The notes: a model not told the origin generated them from the sequence alone. 64,000 nucleotides of DNA from Anniella stebbinsi (GCA_029215795.1 JARDYH010000001.1:356028154-356092153), one strand, 5' to 3'. Shown: positions 10,548 through 21,490, counted from the first letter of the stretch. Numbers and translations: made by a program.

Positions 10548-10700
10548 GGACTATAGCTCAGCGGTAGAGCACATGCTGTGCCTTTAGAGATCCAGTTAAA
10601 AGGATCAGGTAGCAGCCGAAGTGAGGTCCTGTGTAGTCATATGCTTGACAGCCACTGCCAATCAGGGAATACAATACTGGGCTAAATGGACAAATAATCT
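10548..10700 (+). mobile_element. tRNA-headed SINE (family A)
   Basis: The A-box-like TAGCTCAGCGGTAGAGCAC at 10554-10572 is followed by the SINE body (GACAGCCACTGCCAATC, AATACTGGGCTAAATGGAC). The B box is lost. This is not a functional tRNA: no anticodon arm can be folded and the body is the SINE's. Confidence 0.7.
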
Positions 10701-11327
10701 GACTGTGGTATAAAATCCTTGTTCTTTTAAGTGAATGAGGTATGGTGCAGGTATGGAAAAAAGGATGCAGGAAAGAAATGGAAGAAGACAAAAGAAATCA
10801 TTCATCTGGAGGAATGGGATGGTGGATAAGCTATGAATGAGAGAATAAGACCTCTAAATCTAAAGAGTTTAAATTGAATGTGATTAGATAGCCATTGCAG
10901 AAAATGGAAAAGCAAAGATAGGTGATTACAGCAATTCAGGTGAGGCAACAGAAAACAGTCAGAAAGAAGACCAATGAAATGGATATTGTAGTAATTCTTG
11001 GGTGATCATAAGAGAACAGAGTAGGATCTTCTTACCACCCTTAGGTGGTAGAAAAGGATGGATTTTGGCCTTGCAAACAAATCCATGAGAGACTAATTTA
11101 GTGGTGAATATAAGGAGAAGAAAGAGATTCATCCAACCTCTCACTTACTCCCGCTGTCATTTTGGTCCATCGTCCTTTAGGTCCTCCAACTCGCTCTCTT
11201 AGACAAAACAGTTAATAAAATAGAGATCTGCTGGTTCCCTTACTCAAGAGTAAATTCCATTGATTTCAACTGTATTTACATCCAAGTCATACTAAAATCT
11301 GACGCATGCTTACCTTTGAGTAAACTA

Positions 11328-11643
11328 GGCTGACCATATGAAAAGGAGGACAGGGCTCATGTAATTTTAACTGTTGTAGAGAAAAGGGAATTTCAGCCAG
11401 TGTCATTTGTATGCAATTAGTTCCTGGTGAAATTCTCTCTTCATCACAACTGTTAAAGTTGCAGGCACTATACTAGAGTGACCATATACAAAAGAAGGCA
11501 GGACCCCTGCAACTTTAACTGTTGTGATGAAGAGAGAATTTCACCAGGAACTAATTGCATACAAATGACACTGGCTGCAATTCCCTTTTCTCTACAACTG
11601 TTAAAGTTATATGAGCCCTGTCCTCCTTTCCATATGGTCAGCC
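11328..11643. mobile_element. TA-flanked palindromic MITE (family T), copy 1
   Basis: 316 bp between TA dinucleotides (11326-11327, 11644-11645). The ends GGCTGACCATATGAAAAGG and their complement continue into inverted arms of more than 100 bp. The centre carries a second version of the terminal motif (AGAGTGACCATATACAAAAG at about 11474). The element sits inside a family G repeat. The TA flanks fit Tc1/mariner-type insertion. No coding capacity. Confidence 0.88.
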
Positions 11644-11815
11644 TAAGTAAACCCCATTGAACAGAGGGAGACTTACTTCTGAGTAAACACATATAGAACT
11701 GACTTTTAATAGTGTGGTCACTCAGAAGCTTTTTTTAAAAAGTCTAAAATAGCAAACTGGAAAGAAGTGCTCTGCAACCTTCTTACTTCTGAGTTATTCT
11801 GTTTACTCAGAAGTA

Positions 11816-12171
11816 GGGCCCCCTCCACAAGGATGCGCTTTTGCGCCTGGTTCGGGGATTATGCGCATTTTCGCAGAGGCGCATTTACGCCTAATCCCTC
11901 TGCACAGGAGGCGGCGAGAGGCGGCGAAGCGCATTAATTGATGTCCAAAAAGCGCTTTAGAAGACGTTAATGCACATAATCGCTTGTTCACACGGCGAAA
12001 ATGCGCTTTAACGGCCGGAGAAAAATAAAAGTCGCTATTTAACGCGCATTCGAAAATGCGCATTATCGGGGAGATAACGCGCCTGTACGCCCGTTTTGCG
12101 CTCCGCTGGTGTGGAGGTAAAATTTATAATGAGCCTTCAAGGCTCATTAAACGTCTCGTGTGGAGGAGGCC
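11816..12171 (-). mobile_element. GCGC-rich foldback element (family N), copy 1
   Basis: 356 bp, with ends GGGCCCCCTCCACAAGG and the complement of GTGGAGGAGGCC next to TA on both sides. The body is full of TGCGCATT/AATGCGCA words and has imperfect dyad symmetry. A minus-strand 86-codon ORF (11803-12063) is alignable with the ORF in copy 2 (23118-23330, opposite strand); this is probably a consequence of DNA similarity, not a gene. It was inserted into a family G motif (TTACTCAGAAGTA on both sides). Confidence 0.75.
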
Positions 12172-12289
12172 TAAGTCTCAGAAGTAAGTCGCTAATAATC
12201 CCTCACAGATATTGATACATTTTATTCTCTCCCCCTAAACAATACTCCCGCAATCTGCAATAATATAAAAACAAACAAGACCCTAAATA

Positions 12290-12871
12290 GGGTGACCATA
12301 TGTCAGGAAAAACCAGAACATGTCAGGAGTTTTGGTAACAAATCCAGGAAGGGGAGGGGGAATTATGAAATTTGAAGAAAAATCTGGATTTTTCCCATCC
12401 TCCCCCACCCAAAGGGCAGCTGTACTTTATAGTCAATGGGAATTAACAAAAATGCATACAAATCTGACATTTTTAAAGATAAAGAGATGAAATTTGGCAC
12501 CATGATAGCTCTTAGGTAGGGCTTTAGCCATGCTAAATTTGAGGCAGATCTGTTTATCTCTTGAGGTTTAGCATTTTTTTAAAAATTGAAGGTTTTAAAA
12601 TATATATATTTTTAAAAAACCCATCATTTTTAAAGATAAACAGATGAAACTTGGCACCATGATAGTGGTTAAGTAGGTCTTTAGCCATGCCAAATTTCAA
12701 GCAGATCTGTTCATCTGTTTACTTTTATCAATTTTTTAAAGTTTGAGGTTGGCGAGCTAGACACGCCTTTGGTGCTGGACACTCCCCCTGGGGATGGACA
12801 TGTTGTTGGGGCCACCCTTTTGGGGACCGACTATGTTGTCCTCCTTTTTGGTTTCCAAAATATGGTCACCC
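12290..12871. mobile_element. TA-flanked element sharing family T ends
   Basis: Ends GGGTGACCATAT and ATATGGTCACCC, flanked by TA (12288-12289, 12872-12873). The 582-bp body is unrelated to the palindromic family T copies. It carries two direct repeats of about 120-135 bp with a 157-bp offset (starting 12468 and 12625), both containing CATTTTTAAAGATAAA and TTGGCACCATGATAG. Confidence 0.8.
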
Positions 12872-12878
12872 TAAATTA

Positions 12879-12969
12879 GGCTGACCATATGAAAAGGAGG
12901 ACAGGGCTCATGTTTCTGTACAACTGTTAAAGTTACATGAGCCCTGTCCTCCTTTTCATATGGTCAGCC
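12879..12969. mobile_element. Short family T MITE (91 bp)
   Basis: Same ends and first 30 bp as the 316-bp copies (GGCTGACCATATGAAAAGGA) with a collapsed centre (CTGTACAACTGTTAAAG), flanked by TA (12877-12878, 12970-12971). It lies 7 bp from the previous element. Confidence 0.88.
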
Positions 12970-13080
12970 TACCCTAAATATGCTGCCATCAGTGTATAGC
13001 ACGGGCAGGAAACCAAAGAGCTGTGGGCCAAATCCAGCCCTTCTGGCCAGGTTCCTCAGATGGCCATATTCCCTTTCCTT

Positions 13081-13094
13081 CCCCCCCCCCCCCC
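13081..13094. repeat. Poly-C tract (14 nt)
   Basis: Uninterrupted C run, one of 13 C or G runs of at least 11 nt in the window. Confidence 0.9.
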
Positions 13095-13221
13095 TTTCAT
13101 TTTGTGGCTTCCCGGCTTTTATGCATTTTTTTCCAGTTCTAAAGGGTTGAAATGGCACCTAGCTGAGTTTGTGTTTCCGTTTTAGGAGGAACAGGAGGCG
13201 AAATTCCCTCCATCCTTCCTA

Positions 13222-13536
13222 GGCTGACCATCTGAAAAGGAGGACAGGGCTCATATAACTTTAACAGTTGTAGAGAAAAGGGAATTTCAGCAGGTGTCAT
13301 TTGTATGCAATTAGTTCCTGGTGAAATTCCCTCTTCATCACGACTGTTAAAGGTGCAGGCACTATACTAGAGTGACCATATACAAAAGAAGGCAGGGCTC
13401 TGCAACTTTAACTGGTGTGATGAAGAGGGAATATCACCAGGAACTAACTGCATACAAATGACACTGATTGAAATTCCCTTTTCTCTAAAACTGTTAAAGT
13501 TACATGAGCCCTGTCCTCCTTTTCAGATGGTCAGCC
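13222..13536. mobile_element. TA-flanked palindromic MITE (family T), copy 2
   Basis: 315 bp, same architecture as copy 1. The ends GGCTGACCATCTGAAAAGG mirror each other, including the shared C variant at the eleventh base (ATCTG / CAGAT), and the central inner terminus is at about 13370-13390. TA at 13220-13221 and 13537-13538. Confidence 0.88.
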
Positions 13537-13539
13537 TAA

Positions 13540-14729
13540 TCCTTCCTCCTACTCTGACTGTGTCTTACCTGCATGGCTTTGGATAGACAAAAGGCTCTAA
13601 TCTTGGAGCCCTCCATCTATTAGGAAATAAAGAAAAATAAATGAAACGAAAACATGGATTGTCATCCACCACAAAGGTGATAGTGAACGTGGGTTGAGCT
13701 GTAATATATTTGACTGCCCAATGTGTCAGAGTGCACACCCAAATCACATCCTCAAAAGAAAAGAAAAGAAAAGATGGAAGAGTAGTGATATACCTGTGGG
13801 TATTGTCCTATTCCCTTCTTCAGGAGAAAAAGTCAGATAAAGTCTGTGCTCTGAGTAAAGACAGGAGACACACAGGTAAAAATACAGGATGTCAATGCCT
13901 GAATATGTGAATACCCCATAAAATGTGAGTGAATGAAACACAGCAATTGCACACTAAATGTCTATTGTGGAAGCACCCTTAGATACACAAGATATTTAGC
14001 AGGCAAAGCCTTCTCTGGTTTGGAGATGTGAAAAGTGAAACGCTGAGCATCCTAAATGTATCTGTGTTAGTTTGCTGTTTAAAGGCAGAGCAGCAGCATT
14101 AGTAAAGAAATAATAACAACAACAACTTAGTGGCAATCCTATATGAGAAGCCATTTTTAGAGGGATATGCTTAACTTAAGATTCCATGCGTACACTCAGA
14201 TCTTTCTTGGGCCTTCTACATTTTTGTTGGTTAGGAGCAATTTCAAATGAATTTGTAATGCTTACCAAAGGCACAGATTGCCACCTTCTGTGGAAAAGCT
14301 TGCGGAAGGAAATGCCAGAGGCCTCCCCCTCTCTTTAAAAGGCGCCAGTTCCCAGTCTGAAAAAGACTGGAACAGTGAAAGCTTTTGCTGCTTAGAAGCC
14401 GGAAGGAGCTTTGTGCTAAGTGAAATGCCAGACTTCTTCTCCTTCATTACGGGCTGTTTGTCGTTACCTTTCAAAATCCAGAAAATAAAATTTAGGCAAA
14501 ACTTCTTACCTTTACCATAAAGTTCTCCCTGCTGCCTCCCCTTCCTTGGCGTATGATCAAAGTAAAACCCAGAAAATCAGAGTAGTTCTTTCAATGTTTG
14601 CATTTTAAATGAACCCTAAAGCAAACACATGAAGGCAATGTTTCACATTGCAATGCTTTAAAGGTAAGCAAGAGATTTCAGTAGTATTATAAGCTGTACG
14701 TTTTGAGGTAGGCAACCGATCTGAGGTCT
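13540..14729. other. No recognised gene or repeat family
   Basis: Includes an (AAAAG)n run at 13753-13773. The overlapping ORFs at 14262-14520 on both strands have no recognisable similarity. Confidence 0.4.
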
Positions 14730-14759
14730 CCTAGGGGCTCTCTAAACGCTCGGAAAGCC

Positions 14760-15010
14760 CTAGGGTATGTAGTGGCATGGTGTTGATTATACAATGCAGT
14801 AGCAATCACCCACCACCCTGGGGCTTCCTGCCGTAGCTGCAGAGAAAAAAGGTCGGGTACTTACTCTGACTTTTTTCTCTGGAGGTGAGGATGGCAGTGG
14901 TGGCGTGGCCTAGCAGATGGCGACCCCGATTGGTCTCCGTCTGCATTTTCCCTGCAGCATCAAGATTAGCTACCGCTGCCCTGCATCAGTGAAAGCGCGG
15001 GGGTTTGGAG
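14760..15010 (+). mobile_element. Unnamed repeat family E, diverged copy
   Basis: Contains ATACAATGCAG, an AAAAAAGGTCGGGTACTTAC / CTGACTTTTTT core and CCGATTGGTCTCC in the same order as copy 1 at 2075-2440. Confidence 0.45.
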
Positions 15011-15620
15011 GATCGTGGGGGCAACCCACTGCCATAAAGACAGTCTCTGCTTGCAAGGCTGCTTATTAATCGCAGGTCTTTAGTAGTAGCTCAGGTTTAT
15101 CAGGATTTATCTTTAATCAGGGCTAGCATCAAGGGTAGGCATGGTTGGGCACCTGCTGAGAACCCTCACTTCAGCAGTGGTCCATTGATGAGCCCTGTGG
15201 AGTTGCTCCCCTTTACCATTCCAACCTGCCTCTTGCTCTGGCCCAGACAACAGTGGTGGTGGTGAGAAGGAGCAGTGGATGCCATGCTTGCTCACTGGCT
15301 CTCTGCATGGGCTGTCTTTACAGCGGTGGGTTGCTGCCACGATGCATTTGCTGCTGTGGGGTGGCGGCAGCTAATTTTGATGCCACAGGGAAAGCGCGGG
15401 GTTTCCGGCGCCAGTCACGTCCTCTGTCCTCTGCCCGGGTGGACGGTGGCCAATCTGGGGATGCCATCCACCCGGCCATGCCTCTGCTGCGACTCTGGAG
15501 CGAGGCTTAGACGGTGGATGTGCCGTCCTTGCCTCGCTCCAGAGGAAATAGTTGGGATAAGTGCGCACACCCATCCTGGGGCTTTCTGAGCATTTAGACA
15601 GCCCCCAGATCAAGCAAGCC
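15011..15620. other. GC-rich stretch, unidentified
   Basis: GC-rich with several overlapping 75-104-codon ORFs on both strands, none recognisable. It may be the remainder of a long family E element (GAAAGCGCGGGG-type motifs at 14992 and 15390) rather than a gene. Confidence 0.35.
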
Positions 15621-17189
15621 AGTGGTAGCAATGATGACTAAAACAATGGGGAGCAATAGCAGCTGTTGACGATAGTGGTGAGAAGGTAGAAACACTGGAG
15701 CCAGAATCGTTTTTAATGTTTCTTCCATATTTATTAAAAAAGCAGCTCGGGTCTTGTAAAGAGCTCTGGTATGGGTCAATATCTTGTTGCTTTTAGTACC
15801 TTTGGTATGTTTTATTCAGAAAAAGGAAGTTTATTTGATCATTTTTATAAGCCACTGTGGAAAATGAATTGAAGGGGAGGATAATTTTTTAACAACAACA
15901 ACAACTGTCAAGAGCCAAGAGATTAAGTTGCTAGATTTGTAGTTTAAAACTCTTTGCATCACAATGTAGTTTTTCGCATACTATTTTGCACTTGATAAGT
16001 TACGCAGCTCGGCGTCATTGCAGGCTAGGCTGTGTACACTGTTCCTGGAAATGTCTATCCTCATACCCAACCCATCAGCTGCAATCCAGCCAACTGTGGC
16101 ATAGCTAGGGCTCAGCTTATTGCTATGAAAGGCAAAACTCTGCAGTTCAAGACTTTCTGTAGCCACTAATGGGAAACCTGTGGATATGTTTGCAATACCC
16201 AGAGGGTCATGTCCCTGGATACCAAAAGAAGGGACATAAGCTTTATAAATGTGGCTAAATCCAAATGCTCATAACGCAAATTACTCATGAGGGCAAAGTA
16301 CACTGATGGGTGGAAGTTTAAGGAAATGCTGCTCCTACAATACAAAAAATGTGTTATGCCTTGATATCTTAGTAGTTGGCTTTGATTAGCAGAAAGCTTA
16401 CATTTCAAAATTGTCTGTAAATTTGAACTGTTCTGAATAGTTAAAATGTTTTTAACTATCACAATTTTGGAAAATGTAATGAAGAGGAATTGGTCCTGGT
16501 GAGGGGTGCACTTGGTGTATAAAGAATGGAAAAGAATGGTAAAAAAATGTTTTTAACTATTGAATAATCATTTGTTCTATGTAGGTCGGGGCAGAACCTC
16601 TTTCAGTCAGAGGTCTGGATTCAATTTCAGAGAAGCTGTAAGGAGGCTGCATTCCAGTGATGGGTGTGGCCAGAGGCAAAGTGGGAGGGGCCAAAGGCAA
16701 AATAGACAAGGGCAAAATACCAAAAATAACAGCATTTTAACATTATTATTACATTTGTATCCTTCCTTTTGCAAGGAGCTTGTTGTGCTTCAGTTTGAGG
16801 GATTAAGCAGAAAGGAGGAACAGCTGAGCTTGGGAGTGTTCAGGGAGTGGCATTTTATGGGAACAGGCAGAAGCTAATTGAAGACCAATGCAGCTGACAG
16901 CAATTCCCAATCACCACCATCCCTATAAAAGACATGTCAGAACCCAGAAGTGATGCTGGAAGCAACTATTGTTTTTGGTGCTTCATCTTTGTGGCTTGCA
17001 TACCAGATCCTTGATCTTGCCTGGACATATCTTGACCTTGGACCAGACTCTGACTATTCTTTGGCGCATTCCTGAACCCAGTATTGTTTAACCCAGTTTC
17101 TGATGGATACTTTGGCTTTCGAACATGGACTGTTTATTGATGTTTCCATCCTGCTTATTGAGTTTAACGCCAATGATTTATGACAGAGC
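15621..17189. other. No recognised feature
   Basis: A/T-rich. Short ORFs only (for example 16166-16462 minus, 16560-16877 plus) with no similarity seen. Confidence 0.35.
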
Positions 17190-17262
17190 CCCTAGTGGCC
17201 TACAGAATCCTCCTCCTCTCTGTTTTTATCTTCATAACAACCCTGTGAGGTAGGCTAGATTT
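17190..17262 (-). mobile_element. SINE family B fragment
   Basis: Contains ATAACAACCCTGTGAGGTAG (17231-17250), the conserved body motif of family B, in minus orientation. Confidence 0.55.
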
Positions 17263-18544
17263 CTGGGGCCAGTGTGGCTTAAAAACCACAACTGCTAATT
17301 TTTAGAACTTATTTCAAATAGATCAAACTCCAGACAACACTTACCTATTGTAAAGAAAACAGTATATATAACATTGTAACTTATCTTGTCAATTTAAATT
17401 CCAATTCATTGCAAACCGAATCCATTATTTCACAAATTTATCTGGTCAGGAAAAGGGTTCCAGCACTAGTAAAAAAGTGGACTTCCGCTTGCCATCTTTC
17501 CCTTAACATCTGTGGCATTCAGACATTCAATAGATGTTCTGAACATTCCGTTACTTCACCTCTGTAATAAAGAAACGCTCATCAAACTGAACTTCGGATT
17601 GTCACATACAGTCTATGTCAGGGAAAAAAGTGCCAACCTCAGGGTTAATGCATATTATGAATTAGCTAATAAATATTATATGACCTTGAGTTTCTTTGTT
17701 ATTGTAATGAACCAGGCACACAAAGCCCAGAGCAGACTTTGGAGAGCTATCCAAGGAAATGGATTGCCCACAATGGTGGGTGGGTGGGTGGGTGTTGGGG
17801 GGGGCTTCCTCCCTCAATAGCTGTGTCCTGAAATTGGCTTGTTTGAACACCCAGAGCTCCATCACACCAGTGATTTAGTGCATTCTCACCATGCCTGGTG
17901 TGCAGATTTGCAGCACAGTACTTACATGACACCCTGCCTCTTCCCCAGCCTTTTCGTTTTTTTCCTAGAATGCTAAAAGTCTGGATTATTTTCCCTAAGT
18001 GCATTTAATGCTCCCTGCAGTTTGAATGGAATTAGGGGCGTTTGCTGTGATGGGAGTTTTGCTGTTGGCTTGAATGGATTGAATCAGGTCCTGGCAGGGA
18101 AAAGCGATCTCTCCCAGGAGCTGGCTCCAAGCCTCAATATAAAACTCAAACCTTGTATCCCAGGCTCGAAAGCATTTTTAAAAATCATACAACGTCCGAA
18201 TCTCTGCAGAGACAGGATTGTACTCCCTCGCTGCCCCCAAAGAGCCAGACTAAAGGCTCATTCAATTTTTGCCTGGCAGAAAGGCAGTCTGACAGGACCT
18301 GATTAGAAAGAGAAAGAGGAGAGGTGGAGTGGAGTGGAAGAGCAAACGAGCGAAAGTGCAGCTATTCAGGTGAAAGGGATCATAAGCTTGATGCGCTTAT
18401 GCAGAGGTAAAAAAAACGTGTAGTTGTGATGGTTATTTCAGATTCAATCAGGCAAACCACTCCTGGTGGCAAATTGTTGAAGCCCATTTTAAACACGACA
18501 CGTTGGGTGCTTCCAGACCAACGCTTCTCAGAAAGGCATTCTAC
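17263..18544. other. No recognised feature; one tetranucleotide run
   Basis: Holds a GGGT run (17775-17794) followed by eight G, and an unrecognised 94-codon ORF (18022-18306). Confidence 0.35.
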
Positions 18545-18610
18545 TGATTTATTTCTTTAATTTGTTGCATTTATATCCTATCTTTCCTCCTAGGAACTCA
18601 AGGTGGCAAT

Positions 18611-18641
<31 letters not shown>

Positions 18642-19117
18642 TTTCTTACCCGCCTCTCCCTCCGGATCAAGGCGGGGAACAACATCAATACAAACAATAT
18701 AAAATACATAAAACTGATTAAAAGCATATAAAATTAATACATTATTAAAATATCAACAAAGTCTTAAAATTCGACTGGGTAGGCCTGCTGGAAGAGATCA
18801 GTCTTTATAGCTCTTTTAAATTCTGGAAGACTGGTAAAATGGCGGATCTCTCCCAGCAGGTTGTTCCACAGTCTGGGAGCGGCAGAAGAGAAGGTCTTCT
18901 GGGTAACGGTTGTCAGCCTAGTCTTGGCTGACTGTAGTAAATTATTCCCAGAGGATCTGATCTTCTTATCTTCACAACAATCCTGTGAAGTGTGTTAGGC
19001 TGAGAGTCCGTGATGTGGCCCAAAGTCATCCAATGAGCTTCATGGCAGAGTGGGAGCTAGAATCCGGGTCTTCCCAGCCTAGTCTAGCACTCTAACCACT
19101 ACACCATACTGGCTGAT
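18545..19117 (-). mobile_element. SINE family B with nested L2-type LINE end
   Basis: The SINE 3' part at the left (TTTATATCCTATCTTTCCTCC) and the head at the right (CTCTAACCACTACACCATAC at 19090-19109) are in minus orientation. The SINE is split by an L2-type LINE 3' end at about 18611-18960, so the LINE is the younger insertion. Confidence 0.7.
18611..18960 (-). mobile_element. L2-type LINE 3' end nested in a SINE
   Basis: Starts with an (AAT)n run (18611-18641), the complement of the LINE's (ATT)n tail, then CCGCCTCTCCCTCCGGATC, matching the reverse of the tail at 55.3 kb (CCCGCCTCGATCCGTTGGG). Minus-strand coding remnants of the C-terminal end follow (GTTGTTCCACAGTCTGGGAG, the LWN-like motif). 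Confidence 0.75.
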
Positions 19118-19779
19118 ATTCTGTATCTTCTTAATGGATTTTCTGCAGCAAGAAAAAAAAAAGATGACATGGTGGGAGGGTTACAAGTGGAAGATGTCAT
19201 TGTCTGTCCCCAGCCCCCCAAATTCCATGACTGAGGCATGGCAACTGCCCAGTAAAAGCCTCATCTGGAAGCATGTGTAAATAAATAAACTTATCCAGGT
19301 CGGGTTCATTACCCTAACATTATGTAGAAATCAGGTTGTCTGTACACCTGTAGCACACCAAAGATCCCTGGTGTGCTAATGTTGCATGTTTAAAGTACAG
19401 CGACCCAGTTTAAGTATAATGCTGAGGACATCGAATCCTGCATAATTACTAGCTTTTGCTGTGTTTTTTAAACATCCAGTGTCACATTTAATTGGGCCTG
19501 AGGGAGGGGGGGTTGGAGAAACAGCAGCTTTATGGAAGACCTAGTCAATTGTCTGTCTATCAGCCGATTTCTAAAATTCCATTGTAATTTAGAATGAGCA
19601 AGAGACAGACGGGACTATGCAAAGAAGAGGTAGAATAGGTTATATGCTGCTTCCCACTGACATTTTTGTGATAACGTAAAAGAGGTTTTTGCAACAAGAT
19701 GGGCATACCTGCTTCTCCCACAAGAGACCAGGGGTACATCTTGATGAAGGGTTTGCCCCAGAGTGGCAGCAGGTGATCT
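19118..19779. other. No recognised feature
   Basis: Unique sequence without recognisable repeats. Minus-strand ORFs (19560-19818) have no similarity. Confidence 0.35.
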
Positions 19780-20000
19780 ACATGATGCAGCCACCATCCC
19801 GAAGCCATCCAGGGGCAAACTTCAAACGCTCCGCTTTAAAAAAGTCAGGCACTTACCCCAAATTTTTTAGCTTGGAGCGAGCCGATGATGGCATCTGCTG
19901 TCTGTCGCTCTTGCTCTGGAGCTGCTGCAGAGGCATGCCATAGCCGGTCGACCACTGATTGGTCGCCATAGGCTTGGCAGGGAAGAGGGTGGGCCAGCGA
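19780..20000 (+). mobile_element. Unnamed repeat family E, diverged copy
   Basis: Contains CATGATGCAGCCACCAT, AAAAAAGTCAGGCACTTACC followed by ATTTTTT, and CTGATTGGTCGCC, in the family E order. Confidence 0.5.
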
Positions 20001-20494
20001 GCTGAAAGATTGTTGGACCACCTCCGTGCCTCTGTGGAGCATAGTTTACAGTGGATATTCACAGCCAGTGTGCCCTGCCTTCTGGAAAGCCCACAATTGG
20101 ACTCCTTCCGATGTAGAAGCTAGGAAGGAGCGCCAATGTGTGAGCGCGCCATGGCGGCAATGCAATCAAGACGAGCCCTGGGATCACCAGCAAGAGAGAG
20201 CAAGTTTAGGCTCTCCTCCTTTGCTGTTCTTGAGTGCCTACAGTTATTCCCCCACCATAAATGAATAGCTACCATTCTTAGGTATAAAAAGAAAAAGAAG
20301 TTAACATAGGGCAAAAGCTGCCCTGCACTCAAGACATAAGGCAACCCAATCCTATGCATGTTAATCCAGAAATAAGGTCTATAGCAAGTGGGACATGCAA
20401 CAAAATTTTGCAGCATAGAATGCTGCTATTCAGGATTTCATCCACTCCATTCCCTTGTCCTGGTTTCCTTTTTCCTCCCATCTTAACAATAATT

Positions 20495-20700
20495 CAGCTT
20501 TCCATGCTCACTGAGTATGCTAAGTCCTCAATGGGCTGTTTTGGGGGGTGGGGTGTCATCCCATCTTTAGACTTTATTCCCACTAAAGATTTTTCATAAC
20601 CTGAAAGCCTTAGGGTTACTCTGAGACTGCTGATACCTCCCTCTTGTGCGTGGGTGCTGGCCATTTTGGCTACATAAGCAACAACACTCACTGCTTGAAA
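20495..20700 (+). repeat. Unnamed dispersed repeat F, copy 2
   Basis: Matches 8853-9000 in motif order, ending GACTGCTGATACCTC and CCATTTTGGCTACATAAG. Confidence 0.5.
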
Positions 20701-20715
20701 ATGGGACATAGAGTA

Positions 20716-21031
20716 GGCTGACCAGATAAAATCCAGGTCAGGGCTCATGTAACTTTAACAGTTGTAGAGAAAAGGGAATTTCAGCCAGTGTCATTTGTAT
20801 GCAATTAGTTCCTGGTGAAATTATCTCTTCATCACAACAGTTAAAGTTGCAGGGGCCCTGCCTTCTTTTGTATATGGTCACTCTAGTATAGTGCCTGCAA
20901 CTTTAACTGTTGTGATGAAGAGGGAATTTCACCAGGAACTAATTGCATACAAATGACACTGGCTGAAATTCCCTTTTCTCTACAACTGTTAAAGTTACAT
21001 GAGCCCTGACCTGGATTTTATCTGGTCACCC
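20716..21031. mobile_element. TA-flanked palindromic MITE (family T), copy 3
   Basis: 316 bp, inverted relative to copies 1 and 2 (the inner terminus reads TATATGGTCACTCTAG at about 20871). The outer ends differ from the other copies (ACCAGATAAAATCCAGG), but both ends carry the same change, so the two arms have stayed matched. TA at 20714-20715 and 21032-21033. Confidence 0.88.
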
Positions 21032-21311
21032 TAACATAGAGGGAATGATAATCAGCGCAGCTCACTCCCAGGTAAACTGCATAAGATTGCCACCTGAGGC
21101 ACACTTTCCTAGGTGTATGCCACACTGAACATAGTGAGACTTAACCATGCATAGTATTGGGCTGTTACAGTGCAAGTCTATAGATATTTACTTGGATGTA
21201 CATCCCATAGAATTCACTGGGGCTTGCCCCCAGGTAAGTGAGTATAGGATTGCATCCTGTGCACAATCCTTTGCATGTTTAGACAGATATTCAATCCTTG
21301 CTTTAAAGAGA

Positions 21312-21490
21312 AGAGCCATAGCTCAGTGGTACCTGCATGCAGAAGATTCTAGGTTGAATAGCCAGTATTTCTACATAAGACTGGGAAAGACTAAAGACTA
21401 AAATCCTGGAGAGCCACGGTCTATCAGTTGTACACATTATTGAGCTGGAAGGACTGGTTGTCTCAGTATAAAAAGCAGCTTCCTAGGTTC
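21312..21490 (+). mobile_element. tRNA-headed SINE (family A)
   Basis: CATAGCTCAGTGGTACCTGC head, degenerate B box (GGTTGAATAGCC), SINE body and an AAAAGCAGCTTCCTAGGTTC end, the plus-strand form of the family's 3' end. Confidence 0.7.

Noticed and set aside
10554..10572. Possible tRNA gene (TAGCTCAGCGGTAGAGC)
   Set aside because: Only the A-box region matches; no cloverleaf can be formed and the downstream sequence is the SINE A body. The same holds for 21.3, 47.7 and 49.2 kb.
11328..13536. Direct and inverted repeats as a CRISPR-like array
   Set aside because: The units are TA-flanked palindromic transposons of 91-582 bp in vertebrate DNA, with no regular spacers.
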